In this document: piece by piece, positions 1-8,230 of the stretch
Position numbering within the stretch: the stretch's first letter is position 1
How the letters are laid out: each line of letters opens with the position of its first letter
From: Chromatiaceae bacterium
GTDB lineage: Bacteria > Pseudomonadota > Gammaproteobacteria > Chromatiales > Chromatiaceae
Direction: 5' to 3'
NCBI GenBank assembly: GCA_024235415.1
Contig: JACKML010000006.1
Coordinates: forward strand, 153,887 to 217,886
DNA: 64,000 nt
The notes under the pieces: generated by a model
Seen by the model: the letters and a program-made list of their open reading frames with translations, nothing else
What the model was told of the DNA's origin: nothing
Databases searched by the model: none
Position numbers and translations under genes: made by a program

Positions 1-60
1 CCGGGGCAACGCAAGGTGGTGAACGCCTTGCTCGACTGGCCGGCTGAACTCGGCCTCTGA
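1..60 (+). CDS. 3' end of an unidentified protein gene
   Basis: Only the last 19 codons are inside the window, ending ...LLDWPAELGL and a TGA at 58-60. The rest lies to the left, so the product cannot be named. The stop is 26 bp before the next gene on the same strand, which suggests co-transcription with the MFS permease, but there is no other support for a functional link. Confidence 0.45.
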   Translation, partial: PGQRKVVNALLDWPAELGL

Positions 61-86
61 ACAGTGCATCCACGCAAGGTGAAGCC

Positions 87-1394
87 ATGAATCGGAGCGA
101 CTATGCGGACTTCAATGCGCTGCGCTGGCGGGTTTATTTCATTCTTGTGATTTCGTACATGCTGGTGTTTTTTCACCGCATGGCACCGGCAGCCGTGGCC
201 TCGGACCTGATGCAGTCGTTTCACACCACCGGTGCGGCGCTGGGTTCACTGGCGGCGATGTATTACTACGTCTACACCGCGATGCAGGTGCCTTCCGGCA
301 TTCTTGCGGATACGCTCGGTCCACGTGTCAGCGTGACCATTGGTTCGCTGGTGGCCGGTGCCGGATCTATCCTGTTCGGCCTCGCCGATGATTTCGCGAT
401 GGCATCGGTCGGGCGTTTCCTGGTTGGCCTTGGTGTATCGGTGGTGTTTGTCGGGCTGATGCGCAGCAATGCCGTGTGGTTCAGCGACCGGCACTACGGG
501 CGCGTCAGTGGGTTGACCCTGCTGCTGGGAAACCTTGGTTCGATCATGGCGGCCGCGCCACTGGCCTGGGCACTTGGGGTGCTGAGTTGGCGCGAGATCT
601 TTGTCGGCATCGGCGTGATGTCCTTGCTGATGTCGGTAATTACCTGGCTCGCGGTACGCAATCAGCCGCAGGAGGCAGGGTTTCCCTCGGTACGCGAAAT
701 GGAGGGCCTGCCCCCGCATGCAAGATCGCATCCGCACTGGTTCGGCGCGCTCAAGGCGGTATACGGCAATCTGGCGGCATGGCCGGGCTTTTGGGTCAAT
801 CTGGGTGTCACCGGCAACATGTTCAGTTTTGTCGGCCTGTGGGGTGTGCCGCTACTGCAGGACGTGCACGGTCTGTCACGCACCGACGCATCGCTGTACA
901 CCACTGTCAGCCTGGTCAGTTTCGCGGTCGGCTGCCTGTTGATGGGCTGGTTCTCCGACCACCTGGGCCTGCGCAAGCCGGTAATCCTGGCAACTGGTCT
1001 GCTGTCCGCGCTGGCGTGGCTGTGCCTGCTGTTCGTCGATTGGGGTCCCGGCCTGAGCGGCTATGCCCTTTACGGCCTGCTGGGACTGGGCGCCAGCGGC
1101 TTCGTGCTGACGTATGCCGCGGCGAAAGAGGTATGTGCGCCGGCCAGTGCCGGGATGGCGATCGCCCTGGTCAACACGGGGTTGTTTCTCGGTGCCGCGA
1201 TCATGCAGCCGGCCTTCGGCTGGGTGCTGGACCGGACCTGGGACGGCACGCTGGTCGATGGCTTGCGGCGCTACGCGACGGGCGACTACCACAACGGCCT
1301 GTGGCTGTCGTTCGCGTTTGCGGTGCTGGCCGTGGTTGCGGCGCTGCGCGTGCGCGAGACGCATTGTCGCAACATCAGCAGCGAAATGGGGTAA
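87..1394 (+). CDS. MFS family transporter
   Basis: A 435-residue integral membrane protein with about twelve hydrophobic segments and the layout of the major facilitator superfamily. After transmembrane segment 2 there is an MFS-like loop (ADTLGPRVS), and the matching loop in the second half reads GWFSDHLGLRKP, the usual D-x-x-G-R/K signature. The central loop near residues 195-225 is hydrophilic, as expected between the two six-helix halves. The start at 87 has a good ribosome site (AAGGTGAA). The substrate cannot be told from sequence; the fold is that of a proton-coupled symporter or antiporter of small anions or organic acids. Confidence 0.85.
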   Translation: MNRSDYADFNALRWRVYFILVISYMLVFFHRMAPAAVASDLMQSFHTTGAALGSLAAMYYYVYTAMQVPSGILADTLGPRVSVTIGSLVAGAGSILFGLADDFAMASVGRFLVGLGVSVVFVGLMRSNAVWFSDRHYGRVSGLTLLLGNLGSIMAAAPLAWALGVLSWREIFVGIGVMSLLMSVITWLAVRNQPQEAGFPSVREMEGLPPHARSHPHWFGALKAVYGNLAAWPGFWVNLGVTGNMFSFVGLWGVPLLQDVHGLSRTDASLYTTVSLVSFAVGCLLMGWFSDHLGLRKPVILATGLLSALAWLCLLFVDWGPGLSGYALYGLLGLGASGFVLTYAAAKEVCAPASAGMAIALVNTGLFLGAAIMQPAFGWVLDRTWDGTLVDGLRRYATGDYHNGLWLSFAFAVLAVVAALRVRETHCRNISSEMG

Positions 1395-1468
1395 ATTAAC
1401 CAGCGCTAACGCCGCGGCGTTGGCTACAACAAAAGCGCGCGGAGTGCGCGACCTCTGGGGATACCGCC

Positions 1469-2215
1469 GTGTCGAGAAGTACCGCCCTCCTGGTCGGGGT
1501 GGCCAGCCTGTTGTTGTTGACCTGGATCACCGTGGCCGTGCGCCATGCGCCGATCCAGACCGATCTGGTGCAACGTGTCAGACAGGCGCTGGCATCCTAT
1601 GCGATTACCGGCCTGACGATCGAAGCGGACGGACGTGACTTACGGCTCAGCGGCGAGATCCCGCGCCGTACCGATCCAGGCTATGTCGCCTCGATCGCGC
1701 AGCAGGTTTGGGGCGTGCGCACAGTCGAATTCGATGGCCTAAGGCAGCGTTCGTCGATGCTTGACAAGGACGACCCACTGAACCCGAGATTCGATGCGGG
1801 CCGCATTGTGCGCCTCGGCGGTGATCTTTCGAACCCGATGGACGCTGGCACCTGCCAGCGCACGATGGCGCGCCTCGCGGCCGCCGCCAGCGTGCGTTTC
1901 GAAACGGGCGGTGCCTCGCCGATGCTCGAGAGTTACGCAGTGCTGAACGATCTCGCATCCGTGGCGTACCAGTGCCCGCAAACCACCATCGTGATCGGCG
2001 GCCACACCGACGCGTCGGGTGATCGTGACGCCAACCTGCGTCTCAGCCAGGCGCGCGCCGAGGCGGTGGAGCGCTTTTTCTACCTTGCGGGCATCCCGGC
2101 GCAGCGCATGCAGATCATCGCCTATGGTGACAGCCAGCCGATTGCGGGCAATGCGACCGCTGAGGGCAGGGCCGCCAACCGCCGTATCACCTTCGATGTC
2201 CGGCCCGCCGATTGA
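1469..2215 (+). CDS. BON/OmpA-domain envelope protein
   Basis: A 248-residue protein that starts at a GTG codon. Residues 5-24 form a membrane anchor or uncleaved signal. Residues 30-85 look like one BON-type repeat (GLTIEADGRDLRLSGEI). Residues 145-245 are an OmpA C-terminal domain, with the peptidoglycan-binding motif GHTDASGDRDANLRLSQARA followed by G-x-R-x-x-N-R-R-I. It most likely sits in the periplasm, held at the inner membrane and bound to peptidoglycan. It lies 32 bp before the helix-hairpin-helix gene and probably shares an mRNA with it. The start is less certain than the domain call because the ribosome site is weak. Confidence 0.8.
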   Translation: MSRSTALLVGVASLLLLTWITVAVRHAPIQTDLVQRVRQALASYAITGLTIEADGRDLRLSGEIPRRTDPGYVASIAQQVWGVRTVEFDGLRQRSSMLDKDDPLNPRFDAGRIVRLGGDLSNPMDAGTCQRTMARLAAAASVRFETGGASPMLESYAVLNDLASVAYQCPQTTIVIGGHTDASGDRDANLRLSQARAEAVERFFYLAGIPAQRMQIIAYGDSQPIAGNATAEGRAANRRITFDVRPAD

Positions 2216-2247
2216 CCCCGCAATCCGTGAATTCCTGAGGCGCCTTC

Positions 2248-2835
2248 ATGAGCTACCTGATTACACAAACCTTCATTGTCCTGCTGATTGCGGCACTGCT
2301 CGGCATGCTCCTGGGCGCCTATCTGACGCGCATTTCCGCAGCCGCTGTGCGCGCCTCGCTGCGGGCAAGGCTGCGCAATGCCGAGACCGATGCACGGGAG
2401 CTGCGTGCTGAACTGGATATTGCAGTGACGGCGCGCGGTACCTGCGAGGCGGAGCGCAAGTTACTGCGAGAACAGCTCGATGCGCTGAAGGCTGCGCCTG
2501 ACATCGCCGGGCCTGACACCACTGAAGAGGCCGAACCGGGCGCGCCGACATCGCCCCCGGACGAGTCACCGGCGCCCGCCGGCAGCGCGGTGCTTTTGGC
2601 GACGGCCACTGACAGTGACGCGGCCGATGACCTGCAGCGCATCAAGGGAATCGGCCCGAAGATCGCCGGCATACTGCAGGAACTCGGTGTCCGCCGGTTC
2701 GAGCAGATTGCCGCATGGACACCTCAGGATGTGGCTCGGGTCAACGATCACCTGCGGTTTCGCGGGCGCATCGAGCGCGAGCAGTGGGTCTCTCAGGCGC
2801 AGGCGCTGTTGGCCGCGGGCAGGGCGGATAACTGA
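2248..2835 (+). CDS. Membrane-anchored helix-hairpin-helix protein (COG3743-like)
   Basis: A 195-residue protein in three parts. Residues 5-27 are a transmembrane helix, residues 30-80 are a charged Arg/Glu-rich coiled coil, and residues 80-115 are an Ala/Pro/Glu-rich linker. Residues 125-190 are a compact domain starting DLQRIKGIGPKIAGILQELG, the helix-hairpin-helix signature shared with predicted 5' DNA nucleases of the COG3743 type and with some L21-like proteins. Whether it binds DNA is unknown. The N-terminal helix would put the domain on the membrane. It directly follows the OmpA/BON gene. Confidence 0.7.
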   Translation: MSYLITQTFIVLLIAALLGMLLGAYLTRISAAAVRASLRARLRNAETDARELRAELDIAVTARGTCEAERKLLREQLDALKAAPDIAGPDTTEEAEPGAPTSPPDESPAPAGSAVLLATATDSDAADDLQRIKGIGPKIAGILQELGVRRFEQIAAWTPQDVARVNDHLRFRGRIEREQWVSQAQALLAAGRADN

Positions 2836-2912
2836 TCGGAAAGGGGCACGGACCCGTCAACGGCGAGCTGCCGACGAAACGGATGGTGTCAGTCAGACGG
2901 GATGGGGCGCGA

Positions 2913-3197
2913 CTATTCGTCGAGCCACTTGTTGAGCGATTCGATCAGCTGGCGCGCCTGGTCAGGGCTCGAGATATTGAATTTGGATTTCTGCTGGTAT
3001 TCGCCGTTGCGCTTCTGGTATCGGCGAATCGAATACCTGTCCTTGCTGTACTCTTCCTTGCGCGCATCCCAGTCCTGGTAACGAAACAGTATCGTTGTCC
3101 AGGCGCCTTTGCTGAGCACTGCCTTGTCCAGCTCCTTGACGACGTCGATACCGCCTTCACTGTAATTGATGGTGAGTTCGTCGGGGGTGCTCGCCAT
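2913..3197 (-). CDS. Small conserved hypothetical protein, possibly PC4-like
   Basis: A 94-residue soluble protein with strongly charged strands (FRYQDWDARKEEYSKDRYSIRRYQKRNGEY) followed by a C-terminal amphipathic helix (DQARQLIESLNKWL). Several beta strands followed by a helix, with basic and aromatic residues, recall PC4/YdbC-type single-strand nucleic-acid binders, but this is a resemblance of pattern only. A ribosome site (GGAGAATCACCC) precedes the ATG at 3197. It is convergent with the gene that ends at 2835. Confidence 0.55.
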   Translation of the reverse strand: MASTPDELTINYSEGGIDVVKELDKAVLSKGAWTTILFRYQDWDARKEEYSKDRYSIRRYQKRNGEYQQKSKFNISSPDQARQLIESLNKWLDE

Positions 3198-3267
3198 GGG
3201 TGATTCTCCGTCTGGGACAGTGTGCTGAGGCGCGCGACCTTAGCAAAGGTGCCGCCCCGCTGTCATC

Positions 3268-3915
3268 TCAATCGATTGCCGGACGGGCGCCCTGACGTTG
3301 CAGCAGGCTGACCAGTTCGGGCGTCTTGAGCCGAGTGGCCAGACTCAGCGCAGAGATCCCGTCCGTAGTCTTGACGTTGACATCGGCACCCAGACTTACC
3401 AGCTGGGTCGCCAGGCGGTGGTTGTCCTGTCTGATCGCGATCAGCAGCGGCGTGTCGCCACTGTTGTCGCGACTCTCCAGGTCGGCGCCGTGCTCGATCA
3501 GGAAGCGCACGGTGTCGCGATCGGTGACGCCGTTTGTCGCCGCTTTCAACAGCAATGCCGAGGCGTCAAGAGTGGCGCCTGCTGCCAACAACACGTCGGC
3601 AACCTGGGTCCGCCCGGCCAGTATGGCGAGGTCGAGTGCCGTGTCCCCTGCGGTCGTGGTGCCGTTAATCTGCGCCCCGTGTTTTAGCAGGTTTTTGACC
3701 ATGATGATGCGGCCGTTCTGTGCTGCCGTCTGCAGCGGATACTGCCCGTTGGGCAAAACGGCATTGATGTCGGTTCCCCAATACAGGTGGCGTTCCAGCT
3801 GGTCGAGATCATCCCGCTGCACCGCCAGGTACAGGGCGATGCTCGGTCTGTCAGGCTCGCTGCACGCGACGAGCAGCAGACACATCAGCAGGGGGATTAC
3901 AGCCAGGCGCTTCAT
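3268..3915 (-). CDS. Ankyrin-repeat lipoprotein
   Basis: A 215-residue protein with a lipoprotein signal peptide (residues 1-18, lipobox LVAC at the cleavage site). It is followed by four to five ankyrin repeats, visible as GQYPLQTAAQNGRI, GDTALDLAILAGRT, GDTPLLIAIRQDN and GISALSLATRL. Such proteins act as periplasmic protein-binding scaffolds. The gene begins 13 bp after the stop of the rhodanese gene, so the two are almost certainly one operon. No binding partner can be inferred. Confidence 0.85.
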   Translation of the reverse strand: MKRLAVIPLLMCLLLVACSEPDRPSIALYLAVQRDDLDQLERHLYWGTDINAVLPNGQYPLQTAAQNGRIIMVKNLLKHGAQINGTTTAGDTALDLAILAGRTQVADVLLAAGATLDASALLLKAATNGVTDRDTVRFLIEHGADLESRDNSGDTPLLIAIRQDNHRLATQLVSLGADVNVKTTDGISALSLATRLKTPELVSLLQRQGARPAID

Positions 3916-3928
3916 GTAGACACACCGT

Positions 3929-4594
3929 TCACTCGGGTACCACGGTCGTCAGGCCGACCGTTTCCCAGGCCTGCATGCCGCCGCGGTACCATTTCAGCTT
4001 CGACGCCGGGTAACCGATGCGCAGCAGGCCACGGATATTGGTCGGTGATTGGCCGCACCAGGGCCCATTGCAGAACAGTACCAGTGTCTTGGCGTCGCGA
4101 AAGTTCCAGAATTCCTCGGTGCGCTCGGCGCCGAATTGTTGTTCGAGGATTCTGGCGACCTCGGACTCGTCTGACGATTTCAGGCTCAGACGCTTGTAGT
4201 GGATGTTGACCGAGCCGGGGATGGTGCCGCGCTTGAGCCAATCGGGGCCACGCGAATCGATGACGAGGACCGAGTCGTCACCGGCACCGACACGTTCCAG
4301 GTAGCGGAGCATCTCGATCTCGCCGATGGTCTCGACCCCGTCCGGCATGTGCATCGGCTGGACACAGAACGGCGGGCATCGGCGTGACGTACGTTGGAAG
4401 CTGGGGTGGATGGTATTGCTCTGATCCTGGTTGCGCTCGATGCGCATCGGTGTGCCGTTGCGCATTGTGGTCACGCCATCGAGTTCCGGGGTGATCCGAA
4501 CGGCTTTTTCCTGGTTCTCGCCAACGGCCACGCCGACGAGGTTCAGTAGCATCGCCATGGCCAGCAGGGAAATGCGGGCAGTCATAGGGGGCAT
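3929..4594 (-). CDS. Secreted rhodanese-like sulfurtransferase
   Basis: A 221-residue protein with an N-terminal signal peptide (about residues 5-25) and one rhodanese domain from roughly residue 90 to the end. The active-site loop is CNGPWCGQS, with the persulfide-forming cysteine in the expected place, and the C-terminal signature is GYPASKLKWYRGGMQAWETVG. The export signal points to a periplasmic role in sulfur transfer or cyanide/thiosulfate chemistry; the substrate is unknown. It is the first gene of a two-gene operon with the ankyrin lipoprotein. ATG codons 1 and 4 are both possible starts. Confidence 0.85.
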   Translation of the reverse strand: MPPMTARISLLAMAMLLNLVGVAVGENQEKAVRITPELDGVTTMRNGTPMRIERNQDQSNTIHPSFQRTSRRCPPFCVQPMHMPDGVETIGEIEMLRYLERVGAGDDSVLVIDSRGPDWLKRGTIPGSVNIHYKRLSLKSSDESEVARILEQQFGAERTEEFWNFRDAKTLVLFCNGPWCGQSPTNIRGLLRIGYPASKLKWYRGGMQAWETVGLTTVVPE

Positions 4595-4659
4595 CGCTTG
4601 TTCTCTTTGTCTTTCGCTGTTCCAATCATAACGAATTCGCGGCCTGTTAAGATTCGACC

Positions 4660-5061
4660 ATGATCGGAAAAATCCTTTTTACCCTCGCCGTGATTCTGGT
4701 TGTGGCGCTGATCTGGCGCACGCGCCAGCCGCGACAGCAGCAACTTGTGCCGCAACCACGGCTGGTCAATCCGCCCCCGGCGCGCCGTTCCACGCTGCGG
4801 ATACTGGCGCTCGGCGTGGTGAGTCTGATGCTGCTGGCTTCCGGATTTCTGCTTTACGAACACTGGCGTGACAGCACCGAGGTGATCTTTATCCGCGTGG
4901 TCGATGCGGGTACCGGTCGGGCAACGGAGTACCGGGCACAACGTGGTGACATCGAAGACCGTGAATTCCTGACGACTGATGGTCGGCGCGTATTCCTCGC
5001 GGAAACCGAAAGGCTGGAGACGTCGACGATCAGGCCGGGTCGTCCACCGGGCCAAAATTGA
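4660..5061 (+). CDS. Two-helix membrane protein, unknown function
   Basis: A 133-residue protein with two hydrophobic segments (residues 3-19 and 46-66) separated by a basic, Gln/Pro-rich loop, then a soluble C-terminal part (EVIFIRVVDAGTGRATEYRAQRGDIEDREFLTTDGRRVFLAETERLE). I do not recognise the family. It is divergent from the rhodanese gene with 65 bp between them, and its 3' end overlaps the convergent oxygenase-like gene by 32 bp. Confidence 0.6.
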   Translation: MIGKILFTLAVILVVALIWRTRQPRQQQLVPQPRLVNPPPARRSTLRILALGVVSLMLLASGFLLYEHWRDSTEVIFIRVVDAGTGRATEYRAQRGDIEDREFLTTDGRRVFLAETERLETSTIRPGRPPGQN

Positions 5062-5563
5062 ATGCGATCGAAAGGCGGGTCTGTGCGCTCGCGTTGATCT
5101 CCACCTCGTGTGGCAGGTCGGGTGCGAACAGCACCAGCAGGCCAGGGCGCGGCATCACCACCACCTGCGCCTCGTCGTCGTGCAGGATCAGGCGGCCGCT
5201 ACCTTCCGGGCAGACGACGTAGTACACCGCCGACAGCAGTTCGTTGCCTTCCGCGTGATCGTGCAGCGTGGTGCGCTGGCCGGGGTGCATCTCGTTGAAC
5301 CAGAAACCCTGGCGTAGTGGGGCGCGGTCGAGAATCCGGGTTGCCGTGGCCTGAGCCAGCGCGCTGACCGGGGCGAGTTCGGGTACGCGTTCGGCTGGCA
5401 GGTAGGTGTTTTCGTAACGTCCGGCAAACAGGTGCGTGCGCCGTACGTCCGCGCCGTCCTTTTCCCGCTCGAACGCATCGACCAGGGCGCTGTTCACCGC
5501 AAGGGCATTCGCCAGGTCGGCGAAGTACACAGGTGTCAGTTGTGCGAACGACGGTTCAATCAT
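5030..5563 (-). CDS. 2OG-Fe(II) oxygenase-like protein
   Basis: A 177-residue protein starting at MIEPSFAQL; the reading frame runs further upstream, but that stretch overlaps another gene and has no good start. The core is a double-stranded beta helix: FNEMHPGQRTTLHDHAEGNELLSAVYYV supplies the metal-binding His and acidic residue, LPHEV the second His, and RLSIAFNFG the Arg expected to hold 2-oxoglutarate. This resembles the putative 2OG-Fe(II) oxygenases of the CHP02466 type. The substrate is unknown. It overlaps the small upstream gene by 8 bp, so the two are likely translationally coupled. Confidence 0.65.
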   Translation of the reverse strand: MIEPSFAQLTPVYFADLANALAVNSALVDAFEREKDGADVRRTHLFAGRYENTYLPAERVPELAPVSALAQATATRILDRAPLRQGFWFNEMHPGQRTTLHDHAEGNELLSAVYYVVCPEGSGRLILHDDEAQVVVMPRPGLLVLFAPDLPHEVEINASAQTRLSIAFNFGPVDDPA

Positions 5564-5705
5564 GGCCGGTAGAGGCGGTGTCGGCGCAGCGCACGAGTCC
5601 CCCCGCCAATCGTTCGCAGTCATCTGGCAGGACAGACGGCGTACGACAGCTGGCACCGATGCCGATCAAGACAAAGAAACCGAGTGTGAGATAGATGACG
5701 CGCAT
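5556..5705 (-). CDS. Small secreted or membrane protein (49 aa)
   Basis: A 49-residue frame beginning MRVIYLTLGFFVLIGIGASC, a hydrophobic leader ending at a cysteine, followed by a short Cys-containing tail (PDDCERLAGGLVRCAD). The sequence before the cysteine (GAS) is a poor lipobox, so it may be an ordinary signal peptide, with the two later cysteines forming a disulfide. It overlaps the start of the oxygenase-like gene by 8 bp. It is too short to place in a family. Confidence 0.45.
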   Translation of the reverse strand: MRVIYLTLGFFVLIGIGASCRTPSVLPDDCERLAGGLVRCADTASTGHD

Positions 5706-5761
5706 CTTATTAGTGTCGAGCGCGGCATCGGGAATTGCAATTGCCGGCCGCTGCGCGGCGC

Positions 5762-5798
5762 AAAAGAAAACCCGGCTTCCGCCGAAACGGGGCCGGGT
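5762..5798 (-). terminator. Rho-independent terminator, leftward
   Basis: A perfect 7-bp stem, ACCCGGC (5770-5776) with GCCGGGT (5792-5798). On the minus strand it is followed by a T-rich run (5762-5770 read in reverse). It lies just past the stop of the gene ending at 5845, so it fits as that gene's terminator. Confidence 0.75.
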
Positions 5799-5844
5799 CA
5801 ATGGCGAGATATGCTCTCGCCTGTGCCGAGAAAGGATAAATGGA

Positions 5845-6168
5845 TCAGGCGCTGGGTCGTGCGGTGGCGGCCTCGAACTGGTTCACGTTTACCCGGCCGT
5901 GCGCTTGCATGGCCAGTTTCGGGTCGGCGGCCAGCTGCTCCTTGAGCAGGGCGATGCGCGCACGAGCCTGCATTGGGCTATCCACAGCGGGCGGCCGTAC
6001 ATCCCCGGTTTCCTGTAAGAGACGCTGCTGGGCGCGTTCGACATCCGCCCGCGGCGGAGACGCCACCTGCTGCCCGGCGGTGTCCTGGTTGGTCTGCGCG
6101 CTGCCGGCTTTGCGTTGTTTCGGCGTTGAATGCGCCAAAAAATTGTCGCTATCGATGCGGTTAGTCAA
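5845..6168 (-). CDS. Conserved hypothetical soluble protein
   Basis: A 107-residue hydrophilic protein. The first half is Gln/Ser/Thr-rich and probably disordered, and the second half is helical (ADVERAQQRLLQ, QARARIALLKEQLAADPKLAMQAHGRVN). I do not recognise the family. The only in-frame start before the upstream stop is a TTG at 6168; a second TTG lies ten codons further in. The strong terminator after its stop supports a real single-gene unit. Confidence 0.55.
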   Translation of the reverse strand: MTNRIDSDNFLAHSTPKQRKAGSAQTNQDTAGQQVASPPRADVERAQQRLLQETGDVRPPAVDSPMQARARIALLKEQLAADPKLAMQAHGRVNVNQFEAATARPSA

Positions 6169-6324
6169 GAAAGTGTCCCAATTTCGTCAATATTTTGACT
6201 TTTCTGTTGTCGCGAACGGCCTTTGGAGTAGATTACGCACGACGCGTGCCAACAGGAACTCGACAATCCTTTTGTGTACTAACCGAAAGACTAGCACCAG
6301 GTTCACTGCAACGAGGGGTTACTT

Positions 6325-7152
6325 GTGAAGATCAGGCATGGCTTTCTGATTGTCCTCCTCTCGTGGCTCGCTGCATGGCCGGGCATGGCCTCGGATGCCG
6401 TGGAGAAGCTCGAGTTCCGGGTGATTTATCGCGGCGTGTTTTCGCTGGGATCCGACCTGGAGATCGCCGACCTGAGCCTGGAAACCCTCGCCTCGCGCGG
6501 TGCGGCGGGTCTGGTCGAGACCCGCCTGGATGTGACGTCTGCTGCCTACCCCAATGTGGAGTCGCTGTATCCGATCCGCTACCGGTTTCGCACCTGGTCG
6601 ACGCAGGATGCGGGGCAACTGGTGGGATTCGAGACCTACGAAAAATCACGCAAGTTACGACACCGTCTCTATCTGCGTGACGGCTCCGACCTGGGCGTCC
6701 AGCGGCTCGACGTAAATGCTGGTGTCGGGCGCGACGAGATCGCCCGGCTCGACACCGGAGAACTACCCGACGCGGCCGTGATCGTGGGTGATCTGCTCGA
6801 CCGCCTGGGCATGCTGCAGCGTGTCCGTGCGCAGACGCTGATCGAATCCGCCCAGTTCAGTTTTCCGGTCACCAATGGTCGTGAACAACTGACCTACCGC
6901 GTCAAGGTGGAGGGTTTGGAGTCCGTCAACATCGGACCACTCGTGGTGCCGGCGTGGAAGGTCAGTTTTGCCGGTTTCCACCTGAACAAGCATGGAGAAG
7001 AGGAGGCGGCGCACCGGCCGGCCATCATCTGGCTCAGCCAGGCGCCGGGACACATCCCGTTGCGTGCAGACAGCCAGCACCCGATCGGCGTATTCCGGAT
7101 CGAACTGCATCCCCCTTCGGCGCTACAGCATCTGGCATTGACCGATCGCTGA
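6325..7152 (+). CDS. DUF3108 periplasmic protein
   Basis: A 275-residue protein with a signal peptide (residues 1-22, ending GMAS), then a beta-rich domain whose opening (KLEFRVIYRGVFSLGSDLEIADLSLE) and repeated strands match DUF3108. Family members are periplasmic and of unknown function, often near cell-envelope genes. The start is GTG at 6325, placed so that the signal peptide is complete. The end is convergent with the next gene, with 19 bp between them. Confidence 0.75.
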   Translation: MKIRHGFLIVLLSWLAAWPGMASDAVEKLEFRVIYRGVFSLGSDLEIADLSLETLASRGAAGLVETRLDVTSAAYPNVESLYPIRYRFRTWSTQDAGQLVGFETYEKSRKLRHRLYLRDGSDLGVQRLDVNAGVGRDEIARLDTGELPDAAVIVGDLLDRLGMLQRVRAQTLIESAQFSFPVTNGREQLTYRVKVEGLESVNIGPLVVPAWKVSFAGFHLNKHGEEEAAHRPAIIWLSQAPGHIPLRADSQHPIGVFRIELHPPSALQHLALTDR

Positions 7153-7171
7153 CCGGTCGCCGGGGTGTGGC

Positions 7172-7744
7172 TCAGTCGTCGACCAGTCGCAAATGGCTGA
7201 TGTCCGGTATCGGGCGGTGCGGTTTCTCGTTCCGGCAGTCCTCCAGCGACCCGGTGTTTGGCGGCAGGGCCTGAAGGCTGCTGGTGTCGATCTGTGCTGC
7301 TGGTGGTGGCGAGCTGTGGTCGAGGATCGCCCCCGGTTCTGCCAGGTCAAAACTGCCGTCACGCGCCTGTTCGCCGGTCTTTGCATCCACCCCGTCGCCG
7401 GCCGCGGCTGGCGACGTTGTGAGTTTCGGTGCTGGCGTTTCCTGCGTCTGTACGTCGACAACGGAATCCGTGATCGGCAGCCGCGGCGGTTGTGGTCTGG
7501 CGGCCGGAGGCGGTGATCCGCTGGGAACGACCTGTATCAGCGCCCCGGCTTCGCGAAAAGCAGCGCGATAGCGACTCGCTGCATCCGCATCCACCGCCTG
7601 TTTCACGCGCAGCGGGTTGCCTGAGAACAGGCGATCCACCGATGCCTCCTGCACCTTGAACAGTTTTGCCACGCCGCGACGCACCGCGACCGGGTCGGCG
7701 CCGGGCAGGGACTCGCCCAGGAAATAGATGTCGAACGAATGCAT
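7172..7744 (-). CDS. Conserved hypothetical with N-terminal FDIYF domain
   Basis: A 190-residue protein. The first 75 residues form a compact domain (MHSFDIYFLGESLPGADPVAVRRGVAKLFK ... LFSGNPLRVKQAVD ... YRAAFREAGA) that is common at the N terminus of many gammaproteobacterial proteins of unknown function. The remaining part is a Pro/Ala/Thr-rich linker with no clear fold, ending PIPDISHLRLVDD. No catalytic motif is visible. Confidence 0.65.
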   Translation of the reverse strand: MHSFDIYFLGESLPGADPVAVRRGVAKLFKVQEASVDRLFSGNPLRVKQAVDADAASRYRAAFREAGALIQVVPSGSPPPAARPQPPRLPITDSVVDVQTQETPAPKLTTSPAAAGDGVDAKTGEQARDGSFDLAEPGAILDHSSPPPAAQIDTSSLQALPPNTGSLEDCRNEKPHRPIPDISHLRLVDD

Positions 7745-7876
7745 CCGGGCCTCTTAGCTGAATGTTTTTCTTCGTCAGTTCGGCGACCGTCCAGTTTCGA
7801 TCCTGGGGCGTGTCCGCCTATGCCAGTTGGCGGCCGCGGGACGGGGAACCTTACGCCGATTAGAGGCGTATCCCTG

Positions 7877-8215
7877 TCACACGTGCGATTTTTTCCACTT
7901 CCTGAACTGCGACACGACGACCTCGCCAGCGGCGTTGAGTTCGCCATAGGCGCGCATGGTGGTGAAGATCACCAGCAGGGCCTGGCGCAGATCCTGCGCG
8001 TCGGTACGTGACTGCGCGGTGAAACCGCCGGCGACCGCGAGATCCACGGCGGCCACCGCGGTCGTGCCATTCCACCATTCGTCGCAGTTGATCGCACGGC
8101 AGGCGGCCTGCGGATCCCTGTCGAACGTGGTGAGCGCAATGGCGACGAGGTTGGCCTCGTAGTTCCGGCCATACCCACGCAGCAGTCTTTCCGCCTGTTG
8201 CAGTGCCTGTCGCAT
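7877..8215 (-). CDS. Conserved hypothetical protein (112 aa)
   Basis: A 112-residue soluble, mostly helical protein (QALQQAERLLRGYGRNYEANLVAIALTTFDRDP). It contains a short Cys-containing segment (ACRAINCDEWWNG). I do not recognise the family. It begins 15 bp after the stop of the lipase-like gene and is likely in its operon. Confidence 0.55.
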   Translation of the reverse strand: MRQALQQAERLLRGYGRNYEANLVAIALTTFDRDPQAACRAINCDEWWNGTTAVAAVDLAVAGGFTAQSRTDAQDLRQALLVIFTTMRAYGELNAAGEVVVSQFRKWKKSHV

Positions 8216-8230
8216 CCACCGAAGACTAGC

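Noticed and set aside
7820..7890. A tRNA-like stretch on the minus strand: a 6-bp stem TACGCC/GGCGTA with a 7-base loop, then a region ending CCGCCA.
   Set aside because: No matching 5' acceptor strand exists upstream, the loop lacks T at position 33, and the T-arm sequence is wrong. At best it is a tRNA fragment.
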